Assembly (NCBI GenBank): GCA_002179805.1
Contig: NAVB01000564.1
Span: 1-14,779 of the forward strand
Reading direction: 5' to 3'
DNA: 14,779 nt
Source of the DNA: Acanthamoeba lenticulata
Taxonomy: Eukaryota; Discosea; Longamoebia; Acanthamoebidae
A program made the position numbers and the translations under genes. The stretch's first letter is position 1. Each line of letters begins with the position of its first letter. Shown here piece by piece: positions 6,569-14,779 of the stretch. The notes under the pieces were generated by a model, which saw only the letters and a list, made by a program, of their open reading frames with translations, was not told where the DNA came from and searched no databases.

Positions 6569-9149
6569 ATGATGATGATGAACAGTGGCAATGGTACGAA
6601 CGTTCGTCGGTGCACCGGTCGGGCGATCGAAAGGCTGGTGAAGGACTTTAGGGAGCTTCGCGCCGAGCCTTGTCGCACCATCAGCGCCACCCCGCTGGGA
6701 GACAACTTCCTCGTTTGGCACGCCAACTTGCGCCCCTTGTCTGGCCCCTATGCAGGCTCGATCGTCCACCTCACCGTGCGTCCCGCCTTTGTAGCTTTGT
6801 CTGTACGTTGCTCTCTAGCAACTCACATGTGGGACGGCAGATGGAATTTGAAGAAGACTACCCAGCCAGCCCGCCGCGAGTGCGGCTGTGCGAGATGATT
6901 CCCCACCCGAACGTCTTCAATCACGGCTACATCTGTCTCGACATGCTCAAGAGTTGCAGCCGAAACGAGCCCTACGTCGGGTGGTCCACGGCGTACAGGT
7001 GCGCAAGGCGTCGTCTCTCTGCACGTTGATGCACTCGACTGGGTGCTGACAATGGCAATACCACACACAGCGTCCAATCCATTTTGCTGCAGCTTCAGGG
7101 CTTCCTGTTCGCCGAGAATGTTCCTCAGGAGTGGGGCGGTTCGATCAAATCGGTCACCGACGTCAACCTGGTGCAGGCGACGCGTGAGCGCCTGGCGCAG
7201 TTTGTGTGCGGTGAATGCGGCCACACCAGCGCCTGTCCCGAGCCGCCGCTGCCTGAAGAGGTGCGACGTCCAAGCTCTTGCTCTTGTTGTGGAGCCATTG
7301 CTGACATTTGGTGCTCTTCAGGACGCCTTCATGCCACCAAACCAAGCCCAAGAGGACAAGGGAAAGGTGAAGCTCGCGCTTGAGGACGCCCCTGGAGAAG
7401 GCGAACAGGAGAGCACTGGAGAGTGCTGGCTGTTGAGCCTACCGACCGAGCTTCTGCTGCACGTCCTGCAGTTCCTCTGCGGCAGCCGACAGAACTTGCT
7501 CATGGCGGCCAACTCCTGCACCCGAATCGGAGCGCTCATCCGCGAGTACTGCCTGCTCGAGCTCGAGCACAGCATGATGTGCTTCCACTCGAAGCGCACG
7601 CACGAGGAAGACATTCTCGGCATCGGCATCGACGTCGTGCCGACGGGCCAGAGACCCAAGTTCAAAGTGTCGCTCGACGTGCTGTCGCACCGTTCGTTTT
7701 ACGAAGATGGCGTGCGGCGGTCGGTGTGGAAGGAGCCCTTCTCCCTCTTCCTCCCGCTCGTCATCAACCCACGCCACTTCTATCTGGCGCGGCCCCACAT
7801 CGAGTCCCAGCTCGCTCTGCTTTCCAGTTACTGCGGACTGGACCCGACGAGCCACAACAAGGCCCAAAGCATTTTAGCCGTGCTGCCGCGCCTCATGAAC
7901 TCGTTCATCGTGGCCCTCATGGACGTGGAGGCCCAGAAGCTGGCTCGCCTTCGAGCCGAAGCGTTGCGAGACAGCGAGCCGCTGCCCTCCAACTCAGAGG
8001 TGCTGTCAGAGCGTGCGCTCGAGGGCTTCTGCTGGTTCCACCACATGTTGCTGGCCCTGGCCGACGCCAACCCCGAACTGGCACGCCAGGCCAGCTCCAC
8101 CGTAGGCCAGTTCCTGGCCTTGCCTGCCGCACGCCGCAAGGCCAGCACGCCCGACCTGGGCGAGTGGCTCGTGCTGCTCACGCTGTCTCGCGCCAAGTGG
8201 CGCGACGTGGCGCCGGTGTTCCTGGACGAGCTCTTTGTGCGCAACGTGCGATGGATCCTCCAGGGCGCACCTCACCTGGCCTGGGTGAACCGGCGCGACA
8301 GCGTATCTGCAATCATGATCGACGACTCCTTCCTGAAGACGGAGGTGAGTCGACGACTGGTGATGTTCCAGGTCTACTTTCTCCAGCACGTCGGGCGGCC
8401 CGGGGACTGCGGTACGGGCAGCCTTTCTCCAGTACGAGGCTTGCCGGACGGTTGATTGACGTCGGCCGTACACAGAATGGGAGGACGTACTGGTCAAGTA
8501 CAACCGGACCATGGGCAGGCCCACGCAGTCTATGAAGCAGAAACTCCACGCGGCCACCAAAGAGATCATGGCCGTTGCCTCTTGGGAGTATGTGTTTTTA
8601 GAAACGGCTTCTGGTCATTTTCAGTGGGCATGAAGACTGACTGAGTGCGTGTGTGCGTAAAGTGAGTACTTTGATCGCGTGCATATGCCCCGCCTCTCGG
8701 CCGAGCAGCTCACCAGCAAACTGCGCTGGGCGATCGATCAGAGCGCAGCCTGCGGCTATCACCGCCCCGGACGAACTGGAGGCGCCTATATGCGGCCCAG
8801 CACCGAAGCAGAGTCGCTGTTCTTGCATCCGGCCTCCGTCTCCAGAAGGCATACGTGCTCGGAAACTGAAGCCAACCGGAAGCGTGCACGTAGCCGCAGT
8901 AGATCCCGCGGGGACCGATCCCCGAGGTCAAGGGAACTGCAGAGCAAAAGAAGGCGCCAAGGCAGCTATCGAAGCCGAAGCCCGAGCCGCAGTAGGGACA
9001 GATCGACGCTTAGGAGGAGGTCCACATCGCGTGATCGTCAAAGGCACATGGAAGCACGGCCTACGCGCCTTGACAGCGAGCTGAACTCGCGTCGGCCTCG
9101 CAGCCCTGAGCATCGCGGAGAGAACAGGCGCCGTGGCCATGGCCACTGA
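6569..9149 (+). CDS. Ubiquitin-conjugating E2 fused to F-box and RS domain (6 exons, 747 aa)
   Basis: Exons: 6569-6775, 6841-6998, 7071-7260, 7322-8411, 8476-8587, 8663-9149 (2244 nt, all GT..AG, in frame). Residues about 12-165 form a UBC-type E2 fold: the GSIVHLTMEFEEDYPASPP beta-strand region, then PHPNV (HPN at 91-93) and the probable active-site Cys101 in YICLDML, then the YSVQSILLQLQ helix. C168/C171 (CGEC) may bind zinc. An acidic linker leads to an F-box at about 221-260 (CWLLSLPTELLLHVLQFL), the Skp1-binding motif of SCF ligases. Residues about 270-640 are helical and not recognised. Residues about 658-712 are an RS domain (RARSRSRSRGDRSP, SRSPSRSRDRS) like those of splicing factors, suggesting nuclear-speckle targeting. 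The start is the first of four tandem ATG codons. The joins into exons 5 and 6 rest on splice signals and frame only, so RS attachment is a little less certain than the E2-F-box part. Confidence 0.85.
9133..9146. repeat. 14-bp perfect palindrome at the end of the RS coding region
   Basis: GTGGCCATGGCCAC equals its own reverse complement. It ends directly before the stop codon TGA (9147-9149). Confidence 0.95.
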
Positions 9150-9150
9150 C

Positions 9151-9168
9151 GTCACCAAGCTTGGTGAC
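9151..9168. repeat. 18-bp perfect palindrome just after the stop codon
   Basis: GTCACCAAGCTTGGTGAC equals its own reverse complement. With 9133-9146 it forms two adjacent palindromes separated by 4 bp that include the stop codon. It could form a hairpin in the RNA or a dimeric protein site in DNA; neither is shown. Confidence 0.95.
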
Positions 9169-9242
9169 TTTGTCACTACGCCTTGAAGTTAAGAGCTTTG
9201 CGGGAATGGAATCCCATTCTCTGTCCGCGCAATGGAACTGAA

Positions 9243-9248
9243 AATAAA
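9243..9248 (+). terminator. Candidate poly(A) signal AATAAA for the E2/F-box gene
   Basis: Canonical AATAAA, 94 nt after the E2/F-box stop and 18 nt before the ATG of the next gene. If used, cleavage would fall at or inside the start of the BTB gene, implying overlapping transcripts. A chance hexamer cannot be excluded. Confidence 0.4.
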
Positions 9249-9266
9249 GCTTGTAAAGGCGCCAAG

Positions 9267-11904
9267 ATGGAAGGACAAGAAGAAGGAGACGTTTTTGTGA
9301 CCTTGGTGGTCGGTTCAAGTGAACCCTTTGAGTTCGTGTGCGAACGGCAGCTCCTCCACAACTCGGTACTGACAATCCTCGCAATCTGACGCAGTGAACA
9401 AGATGAATTAAAGCTGCTCGCCACTCGCAGGAAAGTGATTACCTGCGCCAGTTGGTTTCTTCAGCGTGGAGCGATAGCCAGAGGTCGCGCATCGACATCC
9501 GCTACGATTGCACGCCTGACAACTTTGAGTGCATCCTACGCTTCGCCTTTGGGCAGAGCCGCCGCAAGGTTGCGCAGCCTCGCCCCCTCGCCCCAGCCGC
9601 CAGTACTGCCACTGCCACCGCAGCAGCGTCAGCCGCGCTCGACCAGGCCATAAGCGTCCCAGCCAGCGTCAGCAGCAGCGCCGGCGAGAAGACGTCAAGC
9701 GAGGAACTCCCGGCGGACGTCTTTGCCCAGCCCAGCGAGCCGGCCAAGGGCCAAGAATGGGGCGCGCTGGCCCTAGAGGCCAAGCCAACGGCGCTCGACG
9801 ACGGCGCCGACGACGGCCTGGAGCTGATCCCGCCCGACGCGGACGACGTCCAGCAGCTGCTCAAGGACGGCAGCTTGTCGGCCGACCCGCACCAACTCGT
9901 GACGAGGGACAACGCCGTGGCGCTCTACGGCGACGCGCTGTTCTTCCAGCTGCCGCGCCTGGCCGCGACCTGCGAGGCCTTCATCGCGCGCCACATCGTG
10001 GGCTTTCACAACGTGTGCGACTACTGGGCGCTGAGCAGCCAGAGCGGCCTCGACTTGCTCGCGCACCACTGCCGGGCCATCTTCCAGGACCACTTTGCGC
10101 GGGTGGTCAAGCACGACAGCCACGTCCACCTGCCCAAGGAGCTCTTCCTGCAGGCCGTCCGGTCGCCGTGCCTTCGGGTCGCCTCTGAGGACCAGGTCTG
10201 GGAGGCCGTCCTCAGCTGGGCCGTGCACCAAGCGGGTCGAAGCGACGCAGCAGAAAATGCTGGAAATGATAATGGTGTAGGACATCCGCAGGAGGTGAAG
10301 GGCAGGGACAAGGGGAAGGAAAAGGCCACTGGTGCTGTTGTTCGACAGGATGAAGATGGAGATCATGGTGATGATGAAGAGGATGGAGCCTCGGCAGAGC
10401 GGTGGAGGAGGGGCCAGGAGCCGTCAAAAGCCACAACAAAGCCCAAATGGCAAGGCGAGGAGGGCATCGCTACAAAGGAGGACAAGTGTGCGTTCGACGC
10501 ACGCGTAGCGCATCTCGTGGCCGACTTCATTCCCCACATCCGCTACCCGCTCATGACCTACGCCTTCTTCTGCGGTGCGCTTCCTGTCCGGATTGAAAGA
10601 GCCTCAATTTTTATCAAATTATTTTTTGATTTTAAAGTATTTATCAATTTTATATCAATTAATATATTAATTTCTGCACTAATTGGGTCTCCAGAGGAGG
10701 TGGTGCCCACCGGGCTGGTGCCGCATGAGATGACAGACGAGGCCTACCAGTTCATGCTGTACCGAGCCAATGGGCTGAGTGGCTACAAGCCCGCCGGTGC
10801 CTCGTACCGCACCTCTCCACGCACGCCCAAAGTGGTTCGTCCGTCGTCTTCCTTCCGCTCGCGCGAATGAATCCACTCATCTCTTGGTGAAACGCAGAAA
10901 GTGGACGAGGTGGCGCTGGCCACGGCCCCAGGGCATCGCCCTGTGTCGGCCAACCAAGAGGTCCTGGCGGAGCTCTTCCGCTGGCTTTGGAACAAGCGCC
11001 CGCGCCTTGGAACCGTCGTGGCGCTGCAGCGCGCCATAGAGCACCGACTGGCTTCAGTGTCGTGCGTTTTTCCTCTCATTTTTTTATTTTATTTCTTATA
11101 AGTATTAAACTAATTATATGTTAACGCCAGGGTCGGCAACATGTTTCGCTGGATCACGGCTGAGCGAGTAATCGACAAGCTCATGAAGAGCGGCTTCGTT
11201 CAAGCAGTTGGCCGTTTCGGCGCGGGCGTCCAATACAACCTCCAGCGCGATGAGCAGCAACCCAGCCAAGCAACAAACAGCTCGCGGGCGCTTGAGCTTG
11301 TTGTCAACGACGTCCGCCTGTGGCTCCGGTACATCTTTTTATTTATTTATTTATTTTAAAAAATGTTGTAAAACATAAAATTATTTTTAAAATTAATTTA
11401 TTGATTTGGTTCCTTCGTGTACGTAGGGACATGGAGTCGCGCCCAGCCTTCCAAAACAAACTCAAGGCGCAAGTCCAGTACTACCTGAACCACAAGAGGG
11501 TCAAGCACGTCTTCCTGACGAACAGCCACGACCTCGCCCAGCTGCTGATCCACGAGCGCCTGGTGCTCCAGCGCACGCGCGACGCCGAGCTCAGCTTCAC
11601 GGAGCTCAGCGGGCGGCGCGACCCGCGCGATCGTCTCGAGAAGAAGGGCAGCATCGTGGTCAGCGCGAGTGAGAACGTCACGCTCACGTGCCACGAGTGC
11701 TGCCTGCCCTTTGTCTTTGGCGCCAAAGCGGCGCATCGCTATCGCGAGCGCGGCTTCAGCGTGCCCCGACGTTGCCCATCGTGCCAGCGTCGCCGAGCTT
11801 CAGCACGCTCTCAAGTGTGGGGGCGGCCCGGACGTCAGGCGCCGAGGCAGTGGAGCGACGGTGAGGAAACCTATGATGCAGTTTTGTTTGGGCCGGAAGA
11901 ATGA
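9267..11904 (+). CDS. BTB-BACK protein with C-terminal zinc ribbon (6 exons, 739 aa)
   Basis: Exons: 9267-9365, 9431-10574, 10695-10831, 10898-11061, 11131-11328, 11427-11904 (2220 nt, all GT..AG, in frame). The BTB fold begins in exon 1 (VFVTLVVG, FEFVCERQLLHNS), continues to FECILRFAFG near residue 73, is broken by about 120 Ala/Ser/Pro-rich residues, and resumes at YGDALFFQLPRLAATCEAF (about 199-217). BACK helices follow (NVCDYWALSSQSGLDLLAHH to VWEAVLSWA, about 227-296), again split by about 85 charged residues (305-388) before FIPHIRYPLM. BTB-BACK proteins commonly recruit substrates to Cul3 ubiquitin ligases; that role is family knowledge here. The middle (430-640) is unrecognised. Residues 669-700 form a zinc ribbon, CHEC..CPSC with FVFGAKAAHRYRERGF between, resembling the bacterial-type zf-trcl domain. 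Start: no earlier in-frame ATG. Confidence 0.85.
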
Positions 11905-12437
11905 AGAGTCTCTTCCTTTGGGACCATCAACAACAACTTCACCACTACACCAAGCCAAACCGCCGCAGTTGGAAAGACGAATTGGAGGATGGGCGTGCTC
12001 CGACCAATCACCCGACAGGCCCGAAGTTGGGCCTCCACAGTGATCGACCTCCAACCAGTGCGTGATCTTTGGCACCATGCACATGCCCTACGGCGTAACC
12101 TACCCTTTGGGCGCCCAGTAGCGCGCCATGCGCTTGATAATTAACTGCTCTCGGCGGGATTCGAAGCCGGGCAGAGATCCCAAGTTATTCCGCAGAAAGA
12201 TGGGAAGCTGGAGGACGCCAGGCGAGGTCGAAAGCTGGCCGAGAACTGGCGCAGTGGTGGCCGACGGCTCAGCATCCGGACATCGTCAACCTCCGCGTTC
12301 GTCGTTCGCGAGGGGTGGTCGCTCCCCTTTTTATGGCACAGGCTGTAGTCTGTGCACACCAACAGATAGAGAAGAACGCAACTGGTCTCCTCCCAGCCTT
12401 CAACATTTCACAACAACAAGCAGAAGAGGACCAAAGG
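11905..12437. other. Intergenic between BTB and CBS genes
   Basis: 533 bp between two plus-strand genes. It has no convincing gene. GAAGAG-T-CTCTTC (11903-11915) is a short palindrome overlapping the BTB stop codon. A short open stretch ending at 12144 could be an alternative last exon of the BTB gene, using a GTGAGG donor at 11861 and an AG at 12039-12040. The last 100 bp should carry the CBS gene leader; an in-frame ATG at 12333 would extend that protein by 35 aa. Confidence 0.4.
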
Positions 12438-14149
12438 ATGGCGACGGACAGCGGCAGGCTCGCGCGGGACCTGCGCTCGTTTGAAAAGATGGACGACCGT
12501 CTCCTGGCGCAGCAGCGCGGGAAAGGTCGCGTCCGCTCGCCTGTGGACCGAATACCCGAGCAGTCTACGTCCTCGTCTTCCTCGATGGTCGTGCCAGAGG
12601 GCACGACCTGCCCTTTGCACAGGTTGTTGGAGGAGACCAACATCAATCAGATCGCGGGACCTCGCGAAGTCTTCGTCGTACGCGAAGACACGAGGCTTTC
12701 AGACGCCCTTGGGTATGTACCATCTATGCGTAATCTGCTACAACATCATCTTTTTACTCAGTACTCAGAACCACTTGCCCCCCCCCCTTCTGTTGAACAG
12801 CATCTTGGCACAGCACCGCATGTTGTCGCTGCCGGTGCAGGCCAAGGACTCGGTGGACATCATCGGCTTCGTCGACGTGCTCGACGTGCTGACCCACATC
12901 GTCCGGCTCTGCTCCGAGGGCAAGTCCCACCCCGAGGCCGACGAGGCCTTTGAGTACGCCTACAACCTCCCCCCCCCCAAGCCCATTGCTTTCTCTTCTC
13001 TTATGATCACGTCGGTCGCCGCCATGTAGAAACACGATCATGATGTATCAGAAGGGCTTCAACTTTGCGAGCACGCCCGTCAGCGCCATCATTGGTACGT
13101 TAGTCTACGTCTTGGGACCACAGTGTGGTGGACGAGTCGCGGCCAGCATGACTCACGCCTGTGGGCTGCGCGCAGACTCGTCAGCACGAGATCCGCTCGT
13201 GCCCGTCTACGGCAACGGCACGTTGTCGCAGCTCATCGAAGAGGCCTTTGTGCGCGGCGTGCACCGGTACTCGTCCTCTCTCAGACTTTATTCATTCATT
13301 CATTTTGTAATAATCACCTTTTTTCTGTACAGGGTACCGGTCTACAACAAGGTCAACGAGGTGGTCACAAACATCGTCAGCCAATCCGGTGCGTGACTGC
13401 ATTCTTAAGGTCACTTTAATACTTACTAACATGAGGACGAGGATGGCGACAGACATCATCACCTTCATCATGAACCGGATCGAGCGGGCCGGAGACCCGG
13501 CAGCCGTGCTCGGTCCGCTCGCGGGCAAGACGGCCGACCAGCTGCGCCTGGGCACCAAGCCCGTCATCTCCATGACCGACGACCTTCCGGCCTTCAAGGC
13601 CCTCCAGCTCGTACGAGCTCCTTCCGTCACCTTCTCGTCGTCTTCTTGGTCCCGCTCACGACGGGCGGCGGGCAGATGGTCCGGAACCGAGTGAGCGCGG
13701 TGGCGGTGGTGGACAAGGTCGGACAGCTGATGGCCGACTTCTCGGCCACCGAGGTGCGCGGCCTAAGTGTCGACAATTTCCCGTCGCTGCGGCGGCCCGT
13801 GGTGCCCTTCCTCGAGCAGTCGCGCAGCCGCATCGGGCGGCCAGAGCGCTACCCGTTCTCGACGCCCATCATCTGCACGGGCGACACGCCCCTGGAGATG
13901 ATCCTCCTCAAGCTCCACACGCACGGCCTCCACCGCCTCTGGATCGGTACGTCTCGTCCCAGCTCCAGATGATGATGACGAGCCTGGCGGTGTCTCACCA
14001 CATGTCCTTCTCTTTGAATTTGATTCTTGTTCTTTTTAGTGGACGAGATGGCGCGGCCAATCGGGGTGATCACCCTGACCGACGTCATGCGCCTCCTCGT
14101 GCCGCCTCCTCAGGAACCGTTCGCCGGTGGCGCACCCACCAACACGTGA
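12438..14149 (+). CDS. Four-CBS-domain protein, AMPK-gamma/SNF4-like (8 exons, 392 aa)
   Basis: Exons: 12438-12712, 12801-12953, 13030-13094, 13176-13266, 13333-13388, 13453-13610, 13676-13946, 14040-14149 (1179 nt, all GT..AG, in frame). Four CBS motifs make two Bateman modules. CBS1 covers about residues 59-130 (DTRLSDALGILAQHRMLSLP, DIIGFVDVLDVL). CBS2 covers about 145-235 (GTLSQLIEEAFVRGVHRVPV, NIVSQSDIITFI). CBS3 follows, with TDDLPAFKALQLMVRNRVSA then ATEVRGL. CBS4 is near the C-terminus (DTPLEMILLKLHTHGLHRLW, ARPIGVITLTDVMRLL). Such proteins bind adenosine nucleotides and, as gamma subunits of AMPK/SnRK1, regulate the kinase. The plant PV42 type is another fit, and kinase association is inferred only. 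The N-terminal 50 residues are polar with a serine run. The start was chosen for its good context (AGGATGG); ATG 12333 is in frame upstream. Introns 1 and 2 each carry a run of ten C. Confidence 0.88.
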
Positions 14150-14282
14150 TCACGTTCTTGACAGCGACAGCACATAAAATTCATTCTTGAATGGAAAAAA
14201 AAAAAGGACAAAAATATGAAAAATGGCGCAATGAGTTGGAAGACTGTTTACAAGAGGTACGGAACGATTGGCTGGAGAGGGC
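14150..14282. terminator. Convergent 3' ends of CBS and dioxygenase genes
   Basis: 133 bp lie between two convergent stop codons. It contains CATTC-TT-GAATG and an uninterrupted A run around 14193-14204, which reads as a T run on the other strand. Both transcripts must terminate here, probably with overlapping 3' ends. No gene is present. Confidence 0.45.
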
Positions 14283-14779
14283 TCAGAGCTCGTCGGCAAC
14301 CTGAGTTGCCGCAGGAGTGTTGCCCTCCTCTTCAAAGAAGAACGCGTAGGCGGCCATGGAGAAGCTGCCGTCCCAGTGGTCGTGCAGCTTGACGCCCTTC
14401 CCGGTCCTGCAGCAGCAACAACACCAGGATACATGTGAGCAAACGAGCGCATGCTGGTGTTGCGCACACAAGCTGCGTACGACGTACCCTTGGACGGCGA
14501 CGACAGGCAGCAGCGGCACAAAGTGATCGACCCGCGGGTGGGCCTGGTGGATGAGCGGGTGCTGCCGATACGCGGCAAAGTGGGCCTTGCGCGCCTCGCC
14601 CGTCTTGGTCACGCCCTCCTCGACCCACTGGTCAAACTCCACCGCCCATTGCTAATTGCGTCGACATACGCGCCCATTTGCCATGGTGCTGACGTCAGCA
14701 CGTTCTTCATGTGCATCATCATCATCTTCTCAAGGCTGGTCGTAGGGCACGAACCTCCTTGACCTTGAAGAGACGAAAC
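14283..14779 (-). CDS. LigB/DODA-type extradiol ring-cleavage dioxygenase, C-terminal part
   Basis: Minus-strand exons 14779-14755 (partial, reading FRLFKVKE), 14651-14488 and 14406-14283 join in frame with GT..AG introns of 103 and 81 bp. The product is WAVEFDQWVEEGVTKTGEAR.., then HPLIHQAHPRVDHFVPLLPV, and ends with GKGVKLHDHWDGSFSMAAYAFF and a short acidic tail. The HPR-x-DHFVPL block with its conserved active-site histidine and the C-terminal SMAAYAF strand are typical of the class III extradiol dioxygenase subunit B family, including 4,5-DOPA dioxygenase. These enzymes use Fe(II) or Zn(II) to open catechol-type rings. The N-terminal half with the other metal ligands lies outside the window, so substrate and activity cannot be judged. 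The first partial exon is the least certain. Confidence 0.75.

Noticed and set aside
7423..8535. 370-codon plus-strand frame overlapping the E2/F-box exon 4
   Set aside because: It is an Arg/Pro/Ala-rich out-of-frame reading, while the F-box frame has real motifs and matching splice sites.
9773..10366. 197-codon minus-strand frame opposite BTB exon 2
   Set aside because: It is a shadow of the BTB-BACK coding frame, which has recognisable domain motifs.
12145..12185. tRNA-like T-loop (minus-strand TTCGAATCCCGCC)
   Set aside because: The five bases before TTCGAAT do not pair with the five after it, and no D-arm, anticodon arm or acceptor stem could be placed.

Overview
The window is eukaryotic nuclear DNA. 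It has GC-rich exons cut by many short (about 60-130 bp) AT-rich GT..AG introns, and gene spacing is tight. The protein families present and this architecture suit a free-living amoeba of the Acanthamoeba type. That assignment is inference from composition, intron style and domain combinations, not from a species-diagnostic marker. No bacterial operons, mobile elements, CRISPR arrays, rRNA or convincing tRNA were seen.

Layout from left to right. (1) Positions 1-636, minus: the 5' part of a gene for an AT-hook protein that runs off the left edge; a 25-bp perfect inverted repeat sits on two of its splice junctions. (2) 637-789: a polypyrimidine tract containing a perfect 25-nt mirror repeat. 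(3) 790-2082, minus: a single-exon leucine-rich-repeat protein with an N-terminal zinc-binding motif. (4) 2083-2332: a 250-bp divergent promoter region with a 21-bp direct repeat. (5) 2333-6368, plus: an 18-exon M1-family (puromycin-sensitive type) aminopeptidase, reconstructed in frame to 867 aa. (6) 6569-9149, plus: a 6-exon gene joining an E2 ubiquitin-conjugating domain, an F-box, a long helical region and a C-terminal Arg/Ser (RS) domain (747 aa). (7) 9267-11904, plus: a 6-exon BTB-BACK protein with large low-complexity insertions and a C-terminal zinc ribbon (739 aa). (8) 12438-14149, plus: an 8-exon four-CBS-domain protein resembling an AMPK-gamma/SNF4 subunit (392 aa). (9) 14283-14779, minus: the 3' part of a LigB/DODA-type extradiol dioxygenase, convergent with the CBS gene and cut by the right edge.

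Three neighbours have a ubiquitin-ligase flavour: the E2-F-box fusion, the BTB-BACK protein (a typical Cul3 adaptor architecture) and the LRR protein, which may carry a degenerate F-box. The aminopeptidase trims peptides downstream of the proteasome. There is no evidence of co-regulation, and most of this could be coincidence.

The most unusual items are two. One is the E2 + F-box + RS single polypeptide. The other is the inverted repeat whose arms end on the exon 2 donor and exon 4 acceptor of the AT-hook gene, so that pre-mRNA pairing would loop out the AT-hook exon. All exon joins were made by eye from GT/AG signals, reading-frame continuity and family motifs; cDNA would confirm them.
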